From Frigoribacterium sp. PhB160 (GTDB taxonomy: Bacteria > Actinomycetota > Actinomycetes > Actinomycetales > Microbacteriaceae): a DNA stretch of 64,000 bases. This document shows, piece by piece, positions 24,873 to 36,599 of the stretch. The notes beneath the pieces were generated by a model. It was given only the letters and a program-made list of their open reading frames with translations, made no database searches and was not told where the DNA came from. Made by a program: the position numbers and the translations under genes. Each line of letters begins with the position of its first letter. Within the stretch, counting starts at the first letter, position 1. The DNA is taken from the NCBI RefSeq assembly GCF_003751785.1, contig NZ_RKIE01000002.1, positions 620,001 through 684,000 of the forward strand, written 5' to 3'.

Positions 24873-26630
24873 TCAGCGGACGATCGCGACCGAGTGCGGG
24901 GGCAGGACGAGCGCCTCCCCGGCCTCGATCGACCCGTCGCTGGCGAACAGCACGGAGGCGGAGGGCACGGCGAGCCGCGCCTCCTGCGTCCCGAAGTTCA
25001 CGGCCACCCGGATCGTGCCGCGGGTCATGACGAACCAGCCGGCCTCGGCGTCGTGCTCGACCGAGGTCGTGCCGAAGCGCGGGTCGGTCAGCTCGGGCTC
25101 GGCCCGGCGGAGGGCGGTGAGCCGCCGGTAGGCCTCGAGCAGGGTCGCGTGGCGGCCCGTCGCGAGCTCAGACCAGTCGAGCTTCGAGTTCTGGAACGTC
25201 GACGGGTCCTGCGGGTCGGGGACGACCGACTCGTCCCAGCCCGACTTCGCGAACTCGGCGATGCGGCCCTTCGCGGTGGCCTCCCCGAGGTCCTTCTCCG
25301 GGTGCGACGTGAAGAACTGCCACGGGGTCGACGCCGCCCACTCCTCGCCCATGAAGAGCATCGGCGTGAAGGGCGAGGTCAGCGTCATCGCGGCGGCGAT
25401 CTGCAGCTGACCGTCGTCGAGGGTCGCCGCGAGGCGGTCGCCGACGGCGCGGTTGCCGATCTGGTCGTGGTTCTGGTTCGCCACGACGAGGCGCCAGGTC
25501 GGCATGTGGGCGGTGTCGACGGGCTGGCCGTGGTCGGCCTCGCGGAACGACGACCAGGTGCCGTCGTGGAAGAAGCCCTTCGTCACGACCTTGGCCAGCG
25601 AGTCGAGCGACGCGAAGTCGGCGTACCAGCTGTTCGTCTCGCCGGTGAGGGCGACGTGCAGCGCGTGGTGGAAGTCGTCGCTCCACTGGCCGTCGAGGCC
25701 GTAGCCCTGGCGGTGCTCGGGGCCGAAGCCGCCGCCGTCGCGAGGCGTGACGAGGCGGGCGTCGTTCATGTCGCTCTCGGCGATCAGCGTCAGCGGCCGA
25801 CCGAGGTGGGCGCTGAGGGCCGCGGTGCGCTCGCCCATCTCCTGCAGCAGGTGCACCGGGCTGTCGTCGACGAGCGCGTGCACGGCGTCGAGCCGGAGCG
25901 CGTCGACGTGGAACCGTTCGAACCACATCAGGGCGTTGTCGAGGATGAGCTCGCGCACCTCGTGCGAGCCCTCGTCGTCGAGGTTGACGTTGTCGCCCCA
26001 CGTGTTCGCGTGCTTGCTCGACAGGTACGGACCGTAGGCGGGCAGGTAGTTGCCCGAGGGGCCGAGGTGGTTGTAGACGACGTCCTGCACGACGCCGAGG
26101 CCGGCGGCGTGCGCGGCGTCGACGAAGCGCTGGTAGGCGTCCGGCCCGCCGTAGGCGTCCGTCACCGTGAACCAGTCGACCCCGTCGTAGCCCCAGTTCC
26201 AGCGGCCGTTGACGCCGTTCACCGGCAGCAGCTCGACGAGGTCGACGCCGAGCCCGACGAGGTGCGGCAGCTTCTCGATCGCCGAGTCGAGCGTGCCTCC
26301 CGGGGTGAAGGTGCCGAGGTGCAGCTCGTAGACGACCGAGCCGGCGAGCTGACGACCCGTCCAGGAGGCGTCGGTCCAGTCGAACGCGTCGCCGTCCCAG
26401 GTCTCGCTGAGGCCGTGCACCCCGTCGGGCTGGCGCCGCGAGCGCGGGTCGGGCAGCGGCGTCTCGCCGTCGTCGAGCAGGAACCCGTAGCGGTGGCCGG
26501 GCCCCCGGTCGAGGTCGGCGGGGGCGCGCCACCACCCCGTGGAGGCCTCGTGCTCCAGCGGCAGCACCTCGCCGTCGAGGTGCAGTCGCACGGTGGTCGC
26601 GGTGGGTGCCCAGACGTCGTAGACGCTCAT
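24873..26630 (-). CDS. treZ: Malto-oligosyltrehalose trehalohydrolase
   Basis: The protein has 585 residues and starts at ATG 26630, with GAGGAGA before it on the coding strand. It is a GH13 enzyme that releases trehalose from malto-oligosyltrehalose. An N-terminal carbohydrate-binding/E-set part ([19 protein letters not shown]) precedes the barrel: [28 protein letters not shown], the nucleophile region [12 protein letters not shown], the acid ESDMND and the [11 protein letters not shown] segment that contains the third acidic residue. It is the last gene of the treX-treY-treZ operon, 107 nt after treY. Confidence 0.95.
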   Translation of the reverse strand: MSVYDVWAPTATTVRLHLDGEVLPLEHEASTGWWRAPADLDRGPGHRYGFLLDDGETPLPDPRSRRQPDGVHGLSETWDGDAFDWTDASWTGRQLAGSVVYELHLGTFTPGGTLDSAIEKLPHLVGLGVDLVELLPVNGVNGRWNWGYDGVDWFTVTDAYGGPDAYQRFVDAAHAAGLGVVQDVVYNHLGPSGNYLPAYGPYLSSKHANTWGDNVNLDDEGSHEVRELILDNALMWFERFHVDALRLDAVHALVDDSPVHLLQEMGERTAALSAHLGRPLTLIAESDMNDARLVTPRDGGGFGPEHRQGYGLDGQWSDDFHHALHVALTGETNSWYADFASLDSLAKVVTKGFFHDGTWSSFREADHGQPVDTAHMPTWRLVVANQNHDQIGNRAVGDRLAATLDDGQLQIAAAMTLTSPFTPMLFMGEEWAASTPWQFFTSHPEKDLGEATAKGRIAEFAKSGWDESVVPDPQDPSTFQNSKLDWSELATGRHATLLEAYRRLTALRRAEPELTDPRFGTTSVEHDAEAGWFVMTRGTIRVAVNFGTQEARLAVPSASVLFASDGSIEAGEALVLPPHSVAIVR

Positions 26631-26737
26631 CGGTCTCCTCGGGGAGTGGTGGGGTTCGGGTTCTCGGGGTGCAGCGCCGTGGGCACGACGACGACCGCCG
26701 ACCCGCAGGGGGTCGACGGTAGTCGTGCGGCGGGGTG

Positions 26738-29175
<2,438 letters not shown>

Positions 29176-29179
<4 letters not shown>

Positions 29180-31398
29180 GACTGCTCCTCGGCCGTGGCT
29201 CGGAGGACGACCAGGGAGCGGCCCGCCACGGGGAGCCGGTCGCCGGCGAGCAGCGACGCGGGGACCTGCGGCGTGCTGGGGGGCTGGACGGTGGTGGCCG
29301 ACCGCGTGGCGGTCAGCGTGCGGGGGGCGGCGCTCGGCGCCGGCGGCGGGGCCGTCACGGTGCTGTCGACCACGACCTCCCAGCCCTCGGCGTATTCGTC
29401 GGGCGGCAGGACGAAGGTGACCGTCTCGGCGCTCGCGTTGAAGTAGAGGACGAAGTTGACGTCGGTGATGCGGCCGCCGCGGTGGTCGCGGCCGCGGATG
29501 CCGTCGCCGTTGAGGAACATGCCGATCGCCTTGGCGTACGACTCGTTCCACTCGCCCTCCTGCATGGCGTCGCCCTCGGTCGTCAGCCAGACGATGTCGG
29601 GCAGGGGCTCGCCCTCCCCGCGGGTGACGGGCCGGCCGTTGAAGTAGCGCTGGCGTCGGAAGGTCGGGTGGTCGTGGCGCAGCTTGATGACCTCGGCGAC
29701 GAACTCGACGAGGTCGCGGTCGGCGTTCTCCCAGTCGACCCAGCTCAGCTCGCTGTCCTGCGCGTAGGTGTTGTTGTTGCCGCGCTGGGTGCGCCCGAGC
29801 TCGTCGCCGTGCAGCAGCATCGGCACGCCCTGGCTGAGCAGCAGCGTCGCCAGGAAGCTGCGCTGGCGCTGCTCGCGGAGCGCCCTGATCGCGGGGTCGT
29901 CGGTCTCGCCCTCGACGCCGGAGTTCCACGACCGGTTGTGGCTCTCGCCGTCGGCGCCGCCCTCGCCGTTGGCGTCGTTGTGCTTCTCGTCGTAGCTGAC
30001 GAGGTCGCGCATCGTGAAGCCGTCGTGCGCGGTCACGAAGTTGATGCTGGCGACCGGTCGACGCCCGTCGCGCTCGTAGAGGTCGGCCGAGCCCGTGATG
30101 CGGCTCGCGAACTCGCCGAGCGTCGAGGGCTCGCCGCGCCAGAAGTCGCGGACGGTGTCGCGGTACTGCCCGTTCCACTCCGTCCACTGCGGGGGGAAGT
30201 TGCCGACCTGGTAGCCGCCGGGCCCGACGTCCCAGGGCTCGGCGATGAGCTTCACCTGCGAGACGATCGGGTCCTGCTGCACGAGCTCGAAGAAGGTCGA
30301 GAGCCGGTCGACCTCGTAGAACTCGCGGGCGAGGGCCGCGGCGAGGTCGAAGCGGAAGCCGTCGACGTGCATCTCGGTCACCCAGTACCGCAGGCTGTCC
30401 ATGATCAGCTGCAGCGAGTGCGGGTGCCGCACGTTGAGGCTGTTGCCCGTGCCGGTGTAGTCGCGGTAGTAGCGGGGGTCGTCCTCCATCAGGCGGTAGT
30501 ACGCGCCGTTGTCGATGCCCTTGAACGACAGCGTGGGGCCGAGGTGGTTGCCCTCCGCGGTGTGGTTGTAGACGACGTCGATGATGACCTCGATGCCGGC
30601 CTCGTGCAGCACCCGCACCATCGTCTTGAACTCCTGCACCTGCTGTCCCGTGTCGCCCGTGGCCGAGTAGGCGGCGTGCGGCGCGAAGAAGCCGATGGTG
30701 TTGTAGCCCCAGTAGTTGCTGAGGCCCTTCTCGAGGAGGGTGTTGTCCTGGACGAACTGGTGCACCGGCATGAGCTCGAGGGTCGTCACGCCGAGCTTCT
30801 GCAGGTGGTCGATGATCGCCGGGTGGGCGACGCCGGCGTAGGTGCCGCGCTGCTCCTCGGGGATGTCGGGGTGCGTCTCGGTGAGCCCCTTGACGTGGGC
30901 CTCGTAGATGACGGTCTCGTCGTAGCTGTACTTCGGGGCGCGGTCGCCCTGCCAGTCGAAGAAGGGGTTGATGACGACGCCGAGCATCATGTGCGGGGCG
31001 CTGTCGTCGTCGTTCCGCGAGTCGGGGTCGCCGAACCGGTAGGCGAAGAGCGCCTCGTCCCAGTCGATGTCGCCGCTCGTCGCCTTCGCGTAGGGGTCGA
31101 GCAGCAGCTTGTTCGGGTTCGCGCGGCAGCCGTTCTCGGGCTCGTAGTCGCCGTGCACGCGGTAGCCGTACTTCTGCCCGGGCTGCACCGTCGGCAGGTA
31201 GGCGTGCCAGACGTAGGCGTCGACCTCGGTGAGCGGCACCTTCGTCTCGGTGCCGTCGGCGTCGAACAGGCAGAGCTCGACCTTGGTGGCCGCCTCGCTG
31301 AAGATCGCGAAGTTGGTGCCGCTGCCGTCGTACGTGGCTCCGAGCGGGTAGGGGTTGCCTGGCCAGGTGTGCAATCGGACCTCCGGGTCGTGGACCAC
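29176..31398 (-). CDS. treX: Glycogen debranching enzyme (isoamylase type)
   Basis: The protein has 740 residues. It cleaves alpha-1,6 branches of glycogen and so provides linear maltodextrins for TreY. The CBM48 domain ([29 protein letters not shown]) is followed by the GH13 barrel: [44 protein letters not shown] and [18 protein letters not shown]. Homologues are named glgX or treX; treX fits because treY and treZ follow in the same coupled operon. The Met start at 31398 fits the conserved N-terminus ([14 protein letters not shown]). Confidence 0.95.
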
Positions 31399-31450
31399 GT
31401 CAGCCTACGGGCAGCGGGCGCGGCAGGGCCGCCGCGCCTACCGTCGGGGC

Positions 31451-31525
31451 ATGACGTCAGCAGCGCTGCCCACGGCAGCAGTCCTCGACCCCGGTCCGCG
31501 CCTCCTCGTGGCGGTGGCCTCGTGA
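31451..31525 (+). CDS. Putative 24-codon leader peptide upstream of epimerase
   Basis: An ATG at 31451 lies exactly 6 nt after TACCGT (31439-31444), the same leaderless promoter spacing seen before many genes here. It opens a 24-codon frame (MTSAALPTAAV...) that ends TGA at 31523-31525, overlapping the GTG start of the epimerase at 31522 (GTGA). The epimerase start itself has no good Shine-Dalgarno, so translational coupling through this leader would explain its expression. The peptide has no recognisable regulatory codon run, and it could be chance. Confidence 0.4.
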   Translation: MTSAALPTAAVLDPGPRLLVAVAS

Positions 31526-32481
31526 GGGTCGTCGTGATCGGCGCCACCGGGCACGTCGGCGGGTACCTCGTGCCCCGGCTCGTGCAGGCGGGCCACGACG
31601 TCGTCGCCGTCAGCCGCGGCACGTCCGAGCCGTACCGGCCGCACGCCGCGTGGGCGAGCGTCGAGCGCGTGCGGCTCGACCGCGACGCGGGCGACGCCGA
31701 CGGCTCGTTCGGGCGCGCCGTCGCCGCCCTCGGGGCCGACGTCGTCGTCGACATGATCTGCTTCACCCTCGCGTCGGCCCGGTCGCTCGTCGAGGCGCTG
31801 CGGGGCAGCGGCACGGTGCTGGTCAGCTGCGGCACCATCTGGGTGCACGGCCCGTCGGCCGAGGTGCCCGTCACCGAGGAGGCGCGGCGCGCCCCCGAGG
31901 GCGAGTACGGCACGCAGAAGGCCGAGATCGAGGCCTTCCTGCTCGCCGAGTCGCGACGCCCCGGCGGCGTGCCGAGCACGGTGCTGCACCCCGGACACAT
32001 CACCGGGCCGGGCTGGCCGATGATCAACGCCGTCGGCAACCTCGACCTCGACGTGTGGGAGGCGCTCGCCGCGGGCCGCGAGGTCGTGATGCCGGGGCTC
32101 GGCCTCGAGACCGTGCACCACGTGCACGCCGACGACGTCGCCCAGGCCTTCCAGCGGGCCGTCGAGCGGCCGGCGCAGGCGGTCGGCGAGTCGTTCCACG
32201 TCGTCAGCGAGCGGGCGATCACGCTGCGCGGCCTCGCCGAGCAGATCGCCCGCAACTACGGCCGGGAGGCGCGGCTGCGGCCCGCCTCGTTCGAGGAGTT
32301 CCGTGCGCAGCGCAGCCCCGAGTCCGCCGACGCGTCGTGGGAGCACCTGTCGCGCAGCCACTCGATGAGCATCGACAAGGCCCGCCGGCTGCTCGGCTAC
32401 GCGCCCCGGTACACGACCGTCGAGGCCGTCGTCGAGGGCCTCGAGTGGCTGCGGGCCGACGGGCAGCTCACGCTCGGCTGA
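31522..32481 (+). CDS. NAD-dependent epimerase/dehydratase family protein
   Basis: The protein has 319 residues. GTG 31522 gives a protein starting directly with the Rossmann motif RVVVIGATGHVGGYLVPRL (GxxGxxG). Downstream are a YGTQKAEIE segment (YxxxK), HPGHITGPGWP and a C-terminal helix with a conserved-type DKARRLLGYAPRYTTVEAV ending. This is an atypical extended SDR resembling RNA-binding-protein/isoflavone-reductase-like epimerases found widely in actinobacteria. The substrate is probably a nucleotide sugar or related compound, but this is not determined. The next element downstream is the TPP riboswitch. Confidence 0.85.
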   Translation: MRVVVIGATGHVGGYLVPRLVQAGHDVVAVSRGTSEPYRPHAAWASVERVRLDRDAGDADGSFGRAVAALGADVVVDMICFTLASARSLVEALRGSGTVLVSCGTIWVHGPSAEVPVTEEARRAPEGEYGTQKAEIEAFLLAESRRPGGVPSTVLHPGHITGPGWPMINAVGNLDLDVWEALAAGREVVMPGLGLETVHHVHADDVAQAFQRAVERPAQAVGESFHVVSERAITLRGLAEQIARNYGREARLRPASFEEFRAQRSPESADASWEHLSRSHSMSIDKARRLLGYAPRYTTVEAVVEGLEWLRADGQLTLG

Positions 32482-32526
32482 GCCGCGCGGGCAGGGTCGA
32501 GCGGGAGGTATGCTCGCCCCACACAC

Positions 32527-32614
32527 ACACGGGAGTCCGGTGAGCCGGGCTGAGAGGAAGCGATCCACGCTTCGACCGTCGAACCTGATCTGGATCATGC
32601 CAGCGCAGGGAGGA
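32527..32614 (+). ncRNA. TPP riboswitch (THI element)
   Basis: Conserved thiamine pyrophosphate aptamer segments are present in order: GGGAGTCCGG with a pairing CCGGGCTGAGAGG arm, a variable P3 hairpin (AAGCGATCCACGCTT), then the invariant GAACCTGATCTGGATCATGC and CAGCGCAGGGAGG. The Shine-Dalgarno GGAGGAG directly follows the aptamer and the ATG is at 32621, which suggests that ligand binding hides the ribosome site. A TATGCT -10 hexamer lies at 32509-32514. Thiamine pyrophosphate would repress the downstream ECF transporter. Confidence 0.95.
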
Positions 32615-32620
32615 GAGAAC

Positions 32621-33280
32621 ATGTCCGTCACCATGTCCGCGAACGGGTCGACCCCCGGTCGCCAGGAGCGACCCGCCGCCACCTCGCCGAGGAGGCCGTC
32701 GCGTCGCTGGCGCGTCGTCGACATCGTCGTCGCCAGCGTCATCGGGGTCGCCTGCGGCGTCGTCTTCTGGGCCTGGGGCATCGCCTGGACCCCCCTGAGC
32801 GGCCTGCTGGCCTTCACGCCGGGCCTCTCAGGGCTGCTCGCGGGGGGCTGGCTCTTCGCCGGCGTGCTCGGCGGGCTCGTCGTGCGGAAGCCCGGCGCCG
32901 CGCTCTACACCGAGGTCATGGCGGCGGTGGTCTCCATGCTCATCGGCACGCAGTGGGGGTTCTCGACGCTGATCTGGGGCGTGGTTCAGGGGCTCGGAGC
33001 CGAGCTCGTGCTGGCGCTCTTCCTCTACTCGTCGTGGCGGCTGCACGTCGCGCTGCTCTCGGGGGCGGCCGCCGGCCTCGCCGTCGCCCTGCTCGACACC
33101 TCGTTCAGCGACTCGATCGCCGCCCTCGCGCCGGAGTACAAGCTCGTCTACGGCGTCAGCGCCGTCGTGTCGGGCGTGGTGCTGGCCGGCCTGCTGTCGT
33201 GGCTGGCCACCCGGGGGCTCGCCCGGACGGGCGCACTGTCGCGGTTCGCCTCCGGTCGCAGCGCCGACGTGCGCGTCTGA
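32621..33280 (+). CDS. ykoE: ECF transporter S component, YkoE-like (thiamine/HMP)
   Basis: The protein has 219 residues and starts at ATG 32621 directly behind the TPP riboswitch. Basic, disordered residues 1-30 precede about six membrane helices, beginning VVDIVVASVIGVACGVVFWAWGI, with an internal VVRKPGAALYTEVMAAVVSMLIGTQWG segment typical of YkoE. S components bind the vitamin and dock on the EcfT/EcfA module. The riboswitch makes thiamine or its HMP precursor the likely substrate. The following genes encode the ATPase and transmembrane subunits. Confidence 0.92.
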   Translation: MSVTMSANGSTPGRQERPAATSPRRPSRRWRVVDIVVASVIGVACGVVFWAWGIAWTPLSGLLAFTPGLSGLLAGGWLFAGVLGGLVVRKPGAALYTEVMAAVVSMLIGTQWGFSTLIWGVVQGLGAELVLALFLYSSWRLHVALLSGAAAGLAVALLDTSFSDSIAALAPEYKLVYGVSAVVSGVVLAGLLSWLATRGLARTGALSRFASGRSADVRV

Positions 33281-33292
33281 GGCGCGCCCGTC

Positions 33293-34783
33293 GTGCCTGA
33301 CCGGTCCGCCGACCGCGGCGACCGCGGCGCCCGCGTGGACGCCCGGGGCTGGGGCTGGCGGCACGCCGGTCGCCGTCTGCCGGCGGTCTCGGACCTCGAC
33401 CTCGTCGTCGAGCCCGGAGAGCGCGTGCTGCTGCTCGGCGCCTCGGGCGCGGGCAAGTCGACGCTGCTGGCGGGGCTCGCCGGGGTCCTCGGCGGGGACG
33501 ACGAGGGCGACGCGACCGGCGAGCTGCTCGTCGACGGCCGCCTCCCCGCCGACCAGCGAGGGCGGGTCGGCCTCGTGCTGCAGGACCCCGACTCGCAGGT
33601 CGTGCTCGCCCGCGTCGGCGACGACGTCGCCTTCGGCTGCGAGAACCTCGGCGTGCCCCGCGACGAGATCTGGCGGCGCGTCGACGAGTCCCTCGACGAC
33701 GTCGGCCTCGACCTGCCGCGGTCGGCGTCGACGTCGGCCCTGAGCGGCGGGCAGAAGCAGCGCCTCGCGCTCGCCGGTGCCCTCGCGATGCGCCCGGGCC
33801 TCGTCCTCCTCGACGAGCCCACCGCCTCGCTCGACCCGGCCGGCGTCGTCGAGGTGCGCGACAGCGTGCACCGCGCCCTCGACCGCACCGGCGCCACGCT
33901 CGTCGTCGTCGAGCACCGCGTCTCGGTCTGGTCGCCCGTCGTCGACCGGGTCGTCGTGCTCGCCGCCGGAGGGGGAGTGCTGGCCGACGGGCACCCCGAC
34001 GACGTGCTCGTCGCGGAACGCGACCGGCTGACGGCCGCCGGCGTCTGGGTGCCCGGGGTCGCGCCCGTCGTCCCGCCGCGCACCCGCACGACGGCGACGA
34101 CCCTGCTCACCGCCGACGACCTCGCGGTCGGCCGGCGGGGGCGACGCGGCCCGGCCGTCGCGACCGGCGTCGACCTGACCGTCTCGTCGGGCCGGGCGCT
34201 GGCCGTGACCGGGCCGAACGGGGCGGGCAAGTCGACCCTCGCCCTGACCCTCGCGGGCCTCCTGTCGACCGCGGGCGGCAGCCTCGTCGCCTCGCCCGAG
34301 CTCGCCGACGACGCCGGGCCGACCCCGTCGCGGTGGCGCTCGCGCGAGCTCCTCACCCGCGTCGGCACCGTCTTCCAGGACCCCGAGCACCAGTTCCTCA
34401 CCGCGACGGTGCGGGCCGAGCTCGCCGTGGGGCCGGAGGCGCTGGGCGCGCCGCCCGCACGGGTCGCCGACCGCGTCGACCACCTCCTCGAGCGGCTGCG
34501 CCTCGACCACCTGGCCCTCGCGAACCCGTTCACCCTGTCGGGCGGCGAGAAGCGGCGGCTGTCGGTGGCGACCGTCCTCGCGACGCGGCCGCGCCTCCTC
34601 GTGCTCGACGAGCCGACCTTCGGGCAGGACGCCCGCACCTGGCGCGAGCTGGTGCTGCTGCTGGCGGAGCTGCTCGACGAGGGCAGCGCCGTCGCGGCCG
34701 TGACCCACGACGCCGAGTTCGTCGAGGCCCTGGCCGACGACCGGCTCGTGCTGCCCGCCGGCGCTCGGACGGTCGCCGCGTGA
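33293..34783 (+). CDS. ykoD: ECF transporter ATPase with two fused ABC domains (YkoD-like)
   Basis: The protein has 496 residues, from a GTG start at 33293. Two complete ABC domains are present: Walker A GASGAGKST and signature LSGGQKQR with Walker B VLLDEP in the first half, then GPNGAGKST, LSGGEKRR and LVLDEP in the second. Q-loops read LQDPDSQ and FQDPEHQ. The single-chain arrangement replaces the EcfA/EcfA' heterodimer and drives uptake together with the S and T components. The stop overlaps the next start (GTGA). Regulation is by the upstream riboswitch as part of one operon. Confidence 0.95.
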   Translation: MPDRSADRGDRGARVDARGWGWRHAGRRLPAVSDLDLVVEPGERVLLLGASGAGKSTLLAGLAGVLGGDDEGDATGELLVDGRLPADQRGRVGLVLQDPDSQVVLARVGDDVAFGCENLGVPRDEIWRRVDESLDDVGLDLPRSASTSALSGGQKQRLALAGALAMRPGLVLLDEPTASLDPAGVVEVRDSVHRALDRTGATLVVVEHRVSVWSPVVDRVVVLAAGGGVLADGHPDDVLVAERDRLTAAGVWVPGVAPVVPPRTRTTATTLLTADDLAVGRRGRRGPAVATGVDLTVSSGRALAVTGPNGAGKSTLALTLAGLLSTAGGSLVASPELADDAGPTPSRWRSRELLTRVGTVFQDPEHQFLTATVRAELAVGPEALGAPPARVADRVDHLLERLRLDHLALANPFTLSGGEKRRLSVATVLATRPRLLVLDEPTFGQDARTWRELVLLLAELLDEGSAVAAVTHDAEFVEALADDRLVLPAGARTVAA

Positions 34784-35574
34784 GCGTGCTCGCGCCGGTC
34801 GTCGCGCCCGGCGTCGTCGGCCGGGTCAACCCCGTGGCGAAGCTGCTCGCCGCGCTCGTGCTCGCGGTCGCGCTGCTCTTGTCCATCGACTGGGTCTCGG
34901 CGGGGGTCGCCCTCGCCCTCGAGGTCCTGCTGCTGCCGTGGGCCGGCCTGACCGCCCGCCAGCTCCTGCGGCGGACCTCCCCGCTGTGGTTCGCGGCACC
35001 GCTGTCGATCGTCGCGACCGTCCTCTACGGGCGGGACGAGGGCGCGGTGCTCGCCCAGTTCTGGTGGATCAGCGTCACCGAGGGATCGGTGTCGCTCGCG
35101 TTCGCGATCGGGCTGCGCATCCTGGCCGTGGGGATCCCGGGCATCGTGCTGTTGGCGACGACCGACCCGACCGACCTCGCCGACGGGCTCGCCCAGGTGC
35201 TGCGGCTGCCCGCGCGCTTCGTTCTCGGCGGGCTGGCCGGGCTCCGGCTGGTCGGCCTCTTCGCCGACGACTGGCGGCAGCTCGCCCTCGCCCGGCGTGC
35301 CCGGGGCGTGGCCGACAGCGGCGGGCCGATCGGCGCCGTGCGCCGCTTCGGCGGCCAGGCGTTCTCGCTGCTCGTGCTCTCGGTGCGGCGCGGCAGCAAG
35401 CTCGCCACGGCGATGGAGGCGAAGGGGTTCGGCTCGGACGCGCCCCGCACCTGGGCCCGGCCGTCGACCGTCGGGCCGCGCGACGTCGTGCTCGTCGCGA
35501 TCGGGGTCGCGGTCGCCGCGGCGGCGATCACCGCCGCCGTGCTCGCCGGCACGTGGGAGTTCGTCCTTGCCTGA
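34780..35574 (+). CDS. ykoC: ECF transporter transmembrane component EcfT (YkoC-like)
   Basis: The protein has 264 residues. The GTG at 34780 overlaps the ATPase stop. The CbiQ/EcfT fold is indicated by RVNPVAKLLAALVLAVALL at the N-terminus, several more helices, and the two short cytoplasmic coupling motifs near LARRARGV and ATAMEAKGFGS, which match the EcfT Ala-Arg-Gly signatures that contact the ATPases. It completes the thiamine-type transporter behind the TPP riboswitch. Confidence 0.93.
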   Translation: MSVLAPVVAPGVVGRVNPVAKLLAALVLAVALLLSIDWVSAGVALALEVLLLPWAGLTARQLLRRTSPLWFAAPLSIVATVLYGRDEGAVLAQFWWISVTEGSVSLAFAIGLRILAVGIPGIVLLATTDPTDLADGLAQVLRLPARFVLGGLAGLRLVGLFADDWRQLALARRARGVADSGGPIGAVRRFGGQAFSLLVLSVRRGSKLATAMEAKGFGSDAPRTWARPSTVGPRDVVLVAIGVAVAAAAITAAVLAGTWEFVLA

Positions 35575-36163
35575 CGACCTCGTCGCCGACCTCCTCACCC
35601 GGGCGCGGGAGGCGCGGGTCGGCGACGACCTCGTCGCCGACCTCCTCACCCGGGCGCGGGAGGCGCGGGTCGGCTCTGACCGCGTGGTGCTGCTCGTCGA
35701 CGGGCGCTCGGGCTCGGGCAAGACGACGCTCGCCGGTCGCCTGGTCGCGGCCTGGCCCCGCGACCTCGGGCCCGTGCAGCTCGTCCACCTCGACGACGTC
35801 TACCCCGGCTGGCACGGGCTGGCGGCGGCGTCGCGGGTGGTCGAGTCGTCGCTGCTCTCCGCGACGGACCCGGGCTGGACGACGTGGGACTGGGACCGCG
35901 GGGCGCCGGGGGAGCGACGGAGGCTCGACCCGGCCGTCTCGGTGGTCGTCGAGGGCGCCGGGTCGCTGACCCGCGCCTCCTCGTGCCTGGCGACGCTGAC
36001 CGTGTGGCTCGAGCTCGACGCTCAGGTGCGCCGCGCCCGCGCCCTCGGCCGCGACGGGGCGAGCTACGAGCCGTGGTGGGACGTCTGGGCCGAGCAGGAG
36101 GCGCGGCACCTGGCCGTCGAGCGGCCGCGCGAGCTGGCCGACGTGGTCGTCGAGGTCGCCTAG
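35567..36163 (+). CDS. Small P-loop NTPase (uridine kinase-like), with internal N-terminal duplication
   Basis: The protein has 198 residues from the TTG start at 35567, which overlaps the EcfT stop by 8 nt. Residues 3-19 and 20-36 are identical 17-residue units (DDLVADLLTRAREARVG) encoded by a perfect 51-bp tandem repeat. Then come strand VVLLVDGRSGSGKTTLAG (Walker A), LVHLDDVYPGW with an acidic substrate motif, and a late segment with Arg-rich lid RRARALGRDG. The fold resembles small AAA/uridine kinase-like ATPases. Operon context suggests a kinase acting on a thiamine precursor, but this is only inferred. Its TAG stop shares bases with the convergent gene's stop. Confidence 0.82.
   Translation: MPDDLVADLLTRAREARVGDDLVADLLTRAREARVGSDRVVLLVDGRSGSGKTTLAGRLVAAWPRDLGPVQLVHLDDVYPGWHGLAAASRVVESSLLSATDPGWTTWDWDRGAPGERRRLDPAVSVVVEGAGSLTRASSCLATLTVWLELDAQVRRARALGRDGASYEPWWDVWAEQEARHLAVERPRELADVVVEVA
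35573..35674 (+). repeat. Perfect 2 x 51-bp tandem repeat inside CDS
   Basis: Positions 35573-35623 and 35624-35674 are identical. The unit is a multiple of three, so the duplication is in frame and adds 17 residues to the N-terminus of the P-loop protein. Perfect identity suggests a recent slippage or unequal-crossover event, or an assembly artefact. Each unit contains GGAGGCGCGG. Confidence 0.95.
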
Positions 36164-36561
36164 GCCCAGCCGAGCTCGTGCAGCTGGGCGTCGTCGATGC
36201 CGTAGAAGTGGGCGATCTCGTGGACGAGCGTGACGTGGATCTCGTCGCGGAGCTCGTCCTCGGTGTCGACCGCCGCCAGGTGCGGCTCGCGGTACAGGAT
36301 GATGCGGTCGGGCAGCTCGCCGAAGCCGTACGTGCCGCGCTCGGTGAGTGCGACGCCGTCGTAGAGGCCGAGCAGGTCGAGGGATCCGTCCTCGGGGCGG
36401 TCCTCGGTGACGAAGACGACGTTGTCGAGGCCGTCGACCATGTCGTCGGGCAGCTCGTCGAGCTCGGCGACGACGAGCTCGTCGAACCGCTCGGCGCTCA
36501 GCGAGCCCGGGTCGATGCCCGCGGCGGGCGGTGTCGGGCTCGGGGTCGCGTCGTCGTCCAC
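36160..36561 (-). CDS. Metallopeptidase family protein (zincin-like)
   Basis: The protein has 133 residues. The GTG at 36561 gives a protein starting VDDDATPSPTP followed by ERFDELVVAELDELPDDMVDGLDNVVF, the usual beginning of this family; the longer open frame upstream crosses a repeat region and is discarded. The zinc site HVTLVHEIAHFYGID (HExxH) lies near the C-terminus, and ILYREPH and a GLYDGV segment are as in the possibly cytosolic minimal zincins of actinobacteria. The substrate is unknown. The stop codon overlaps the stop of the P-loop gene on the other strand within a CTAG. Confidence 0.85.
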   Translation of the reverse strand: MDDDATPSPTPPAAGIDPGSLSAERFDELVVAELDELPDDMVDGLDNVVFVTEDRPEDGSLDLLGLYDGVALTERGTYGFGELPDRIILYREPHLAAVDTEDELRDEIHVTLVHEIAHFYGIDDAQLHELGWA

Positions 36562-36599
36562 CCGGTCAGCCTCGCACACGCCCGCCTCCGCCTCCTCGC

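Noticed and set aside
32515-32530. CACACACACAC run before the TPP riboswitch
   Set aside because: It is a short dinucleotide run in the 5' leader, too short to treat as a meaningful microsatellite.
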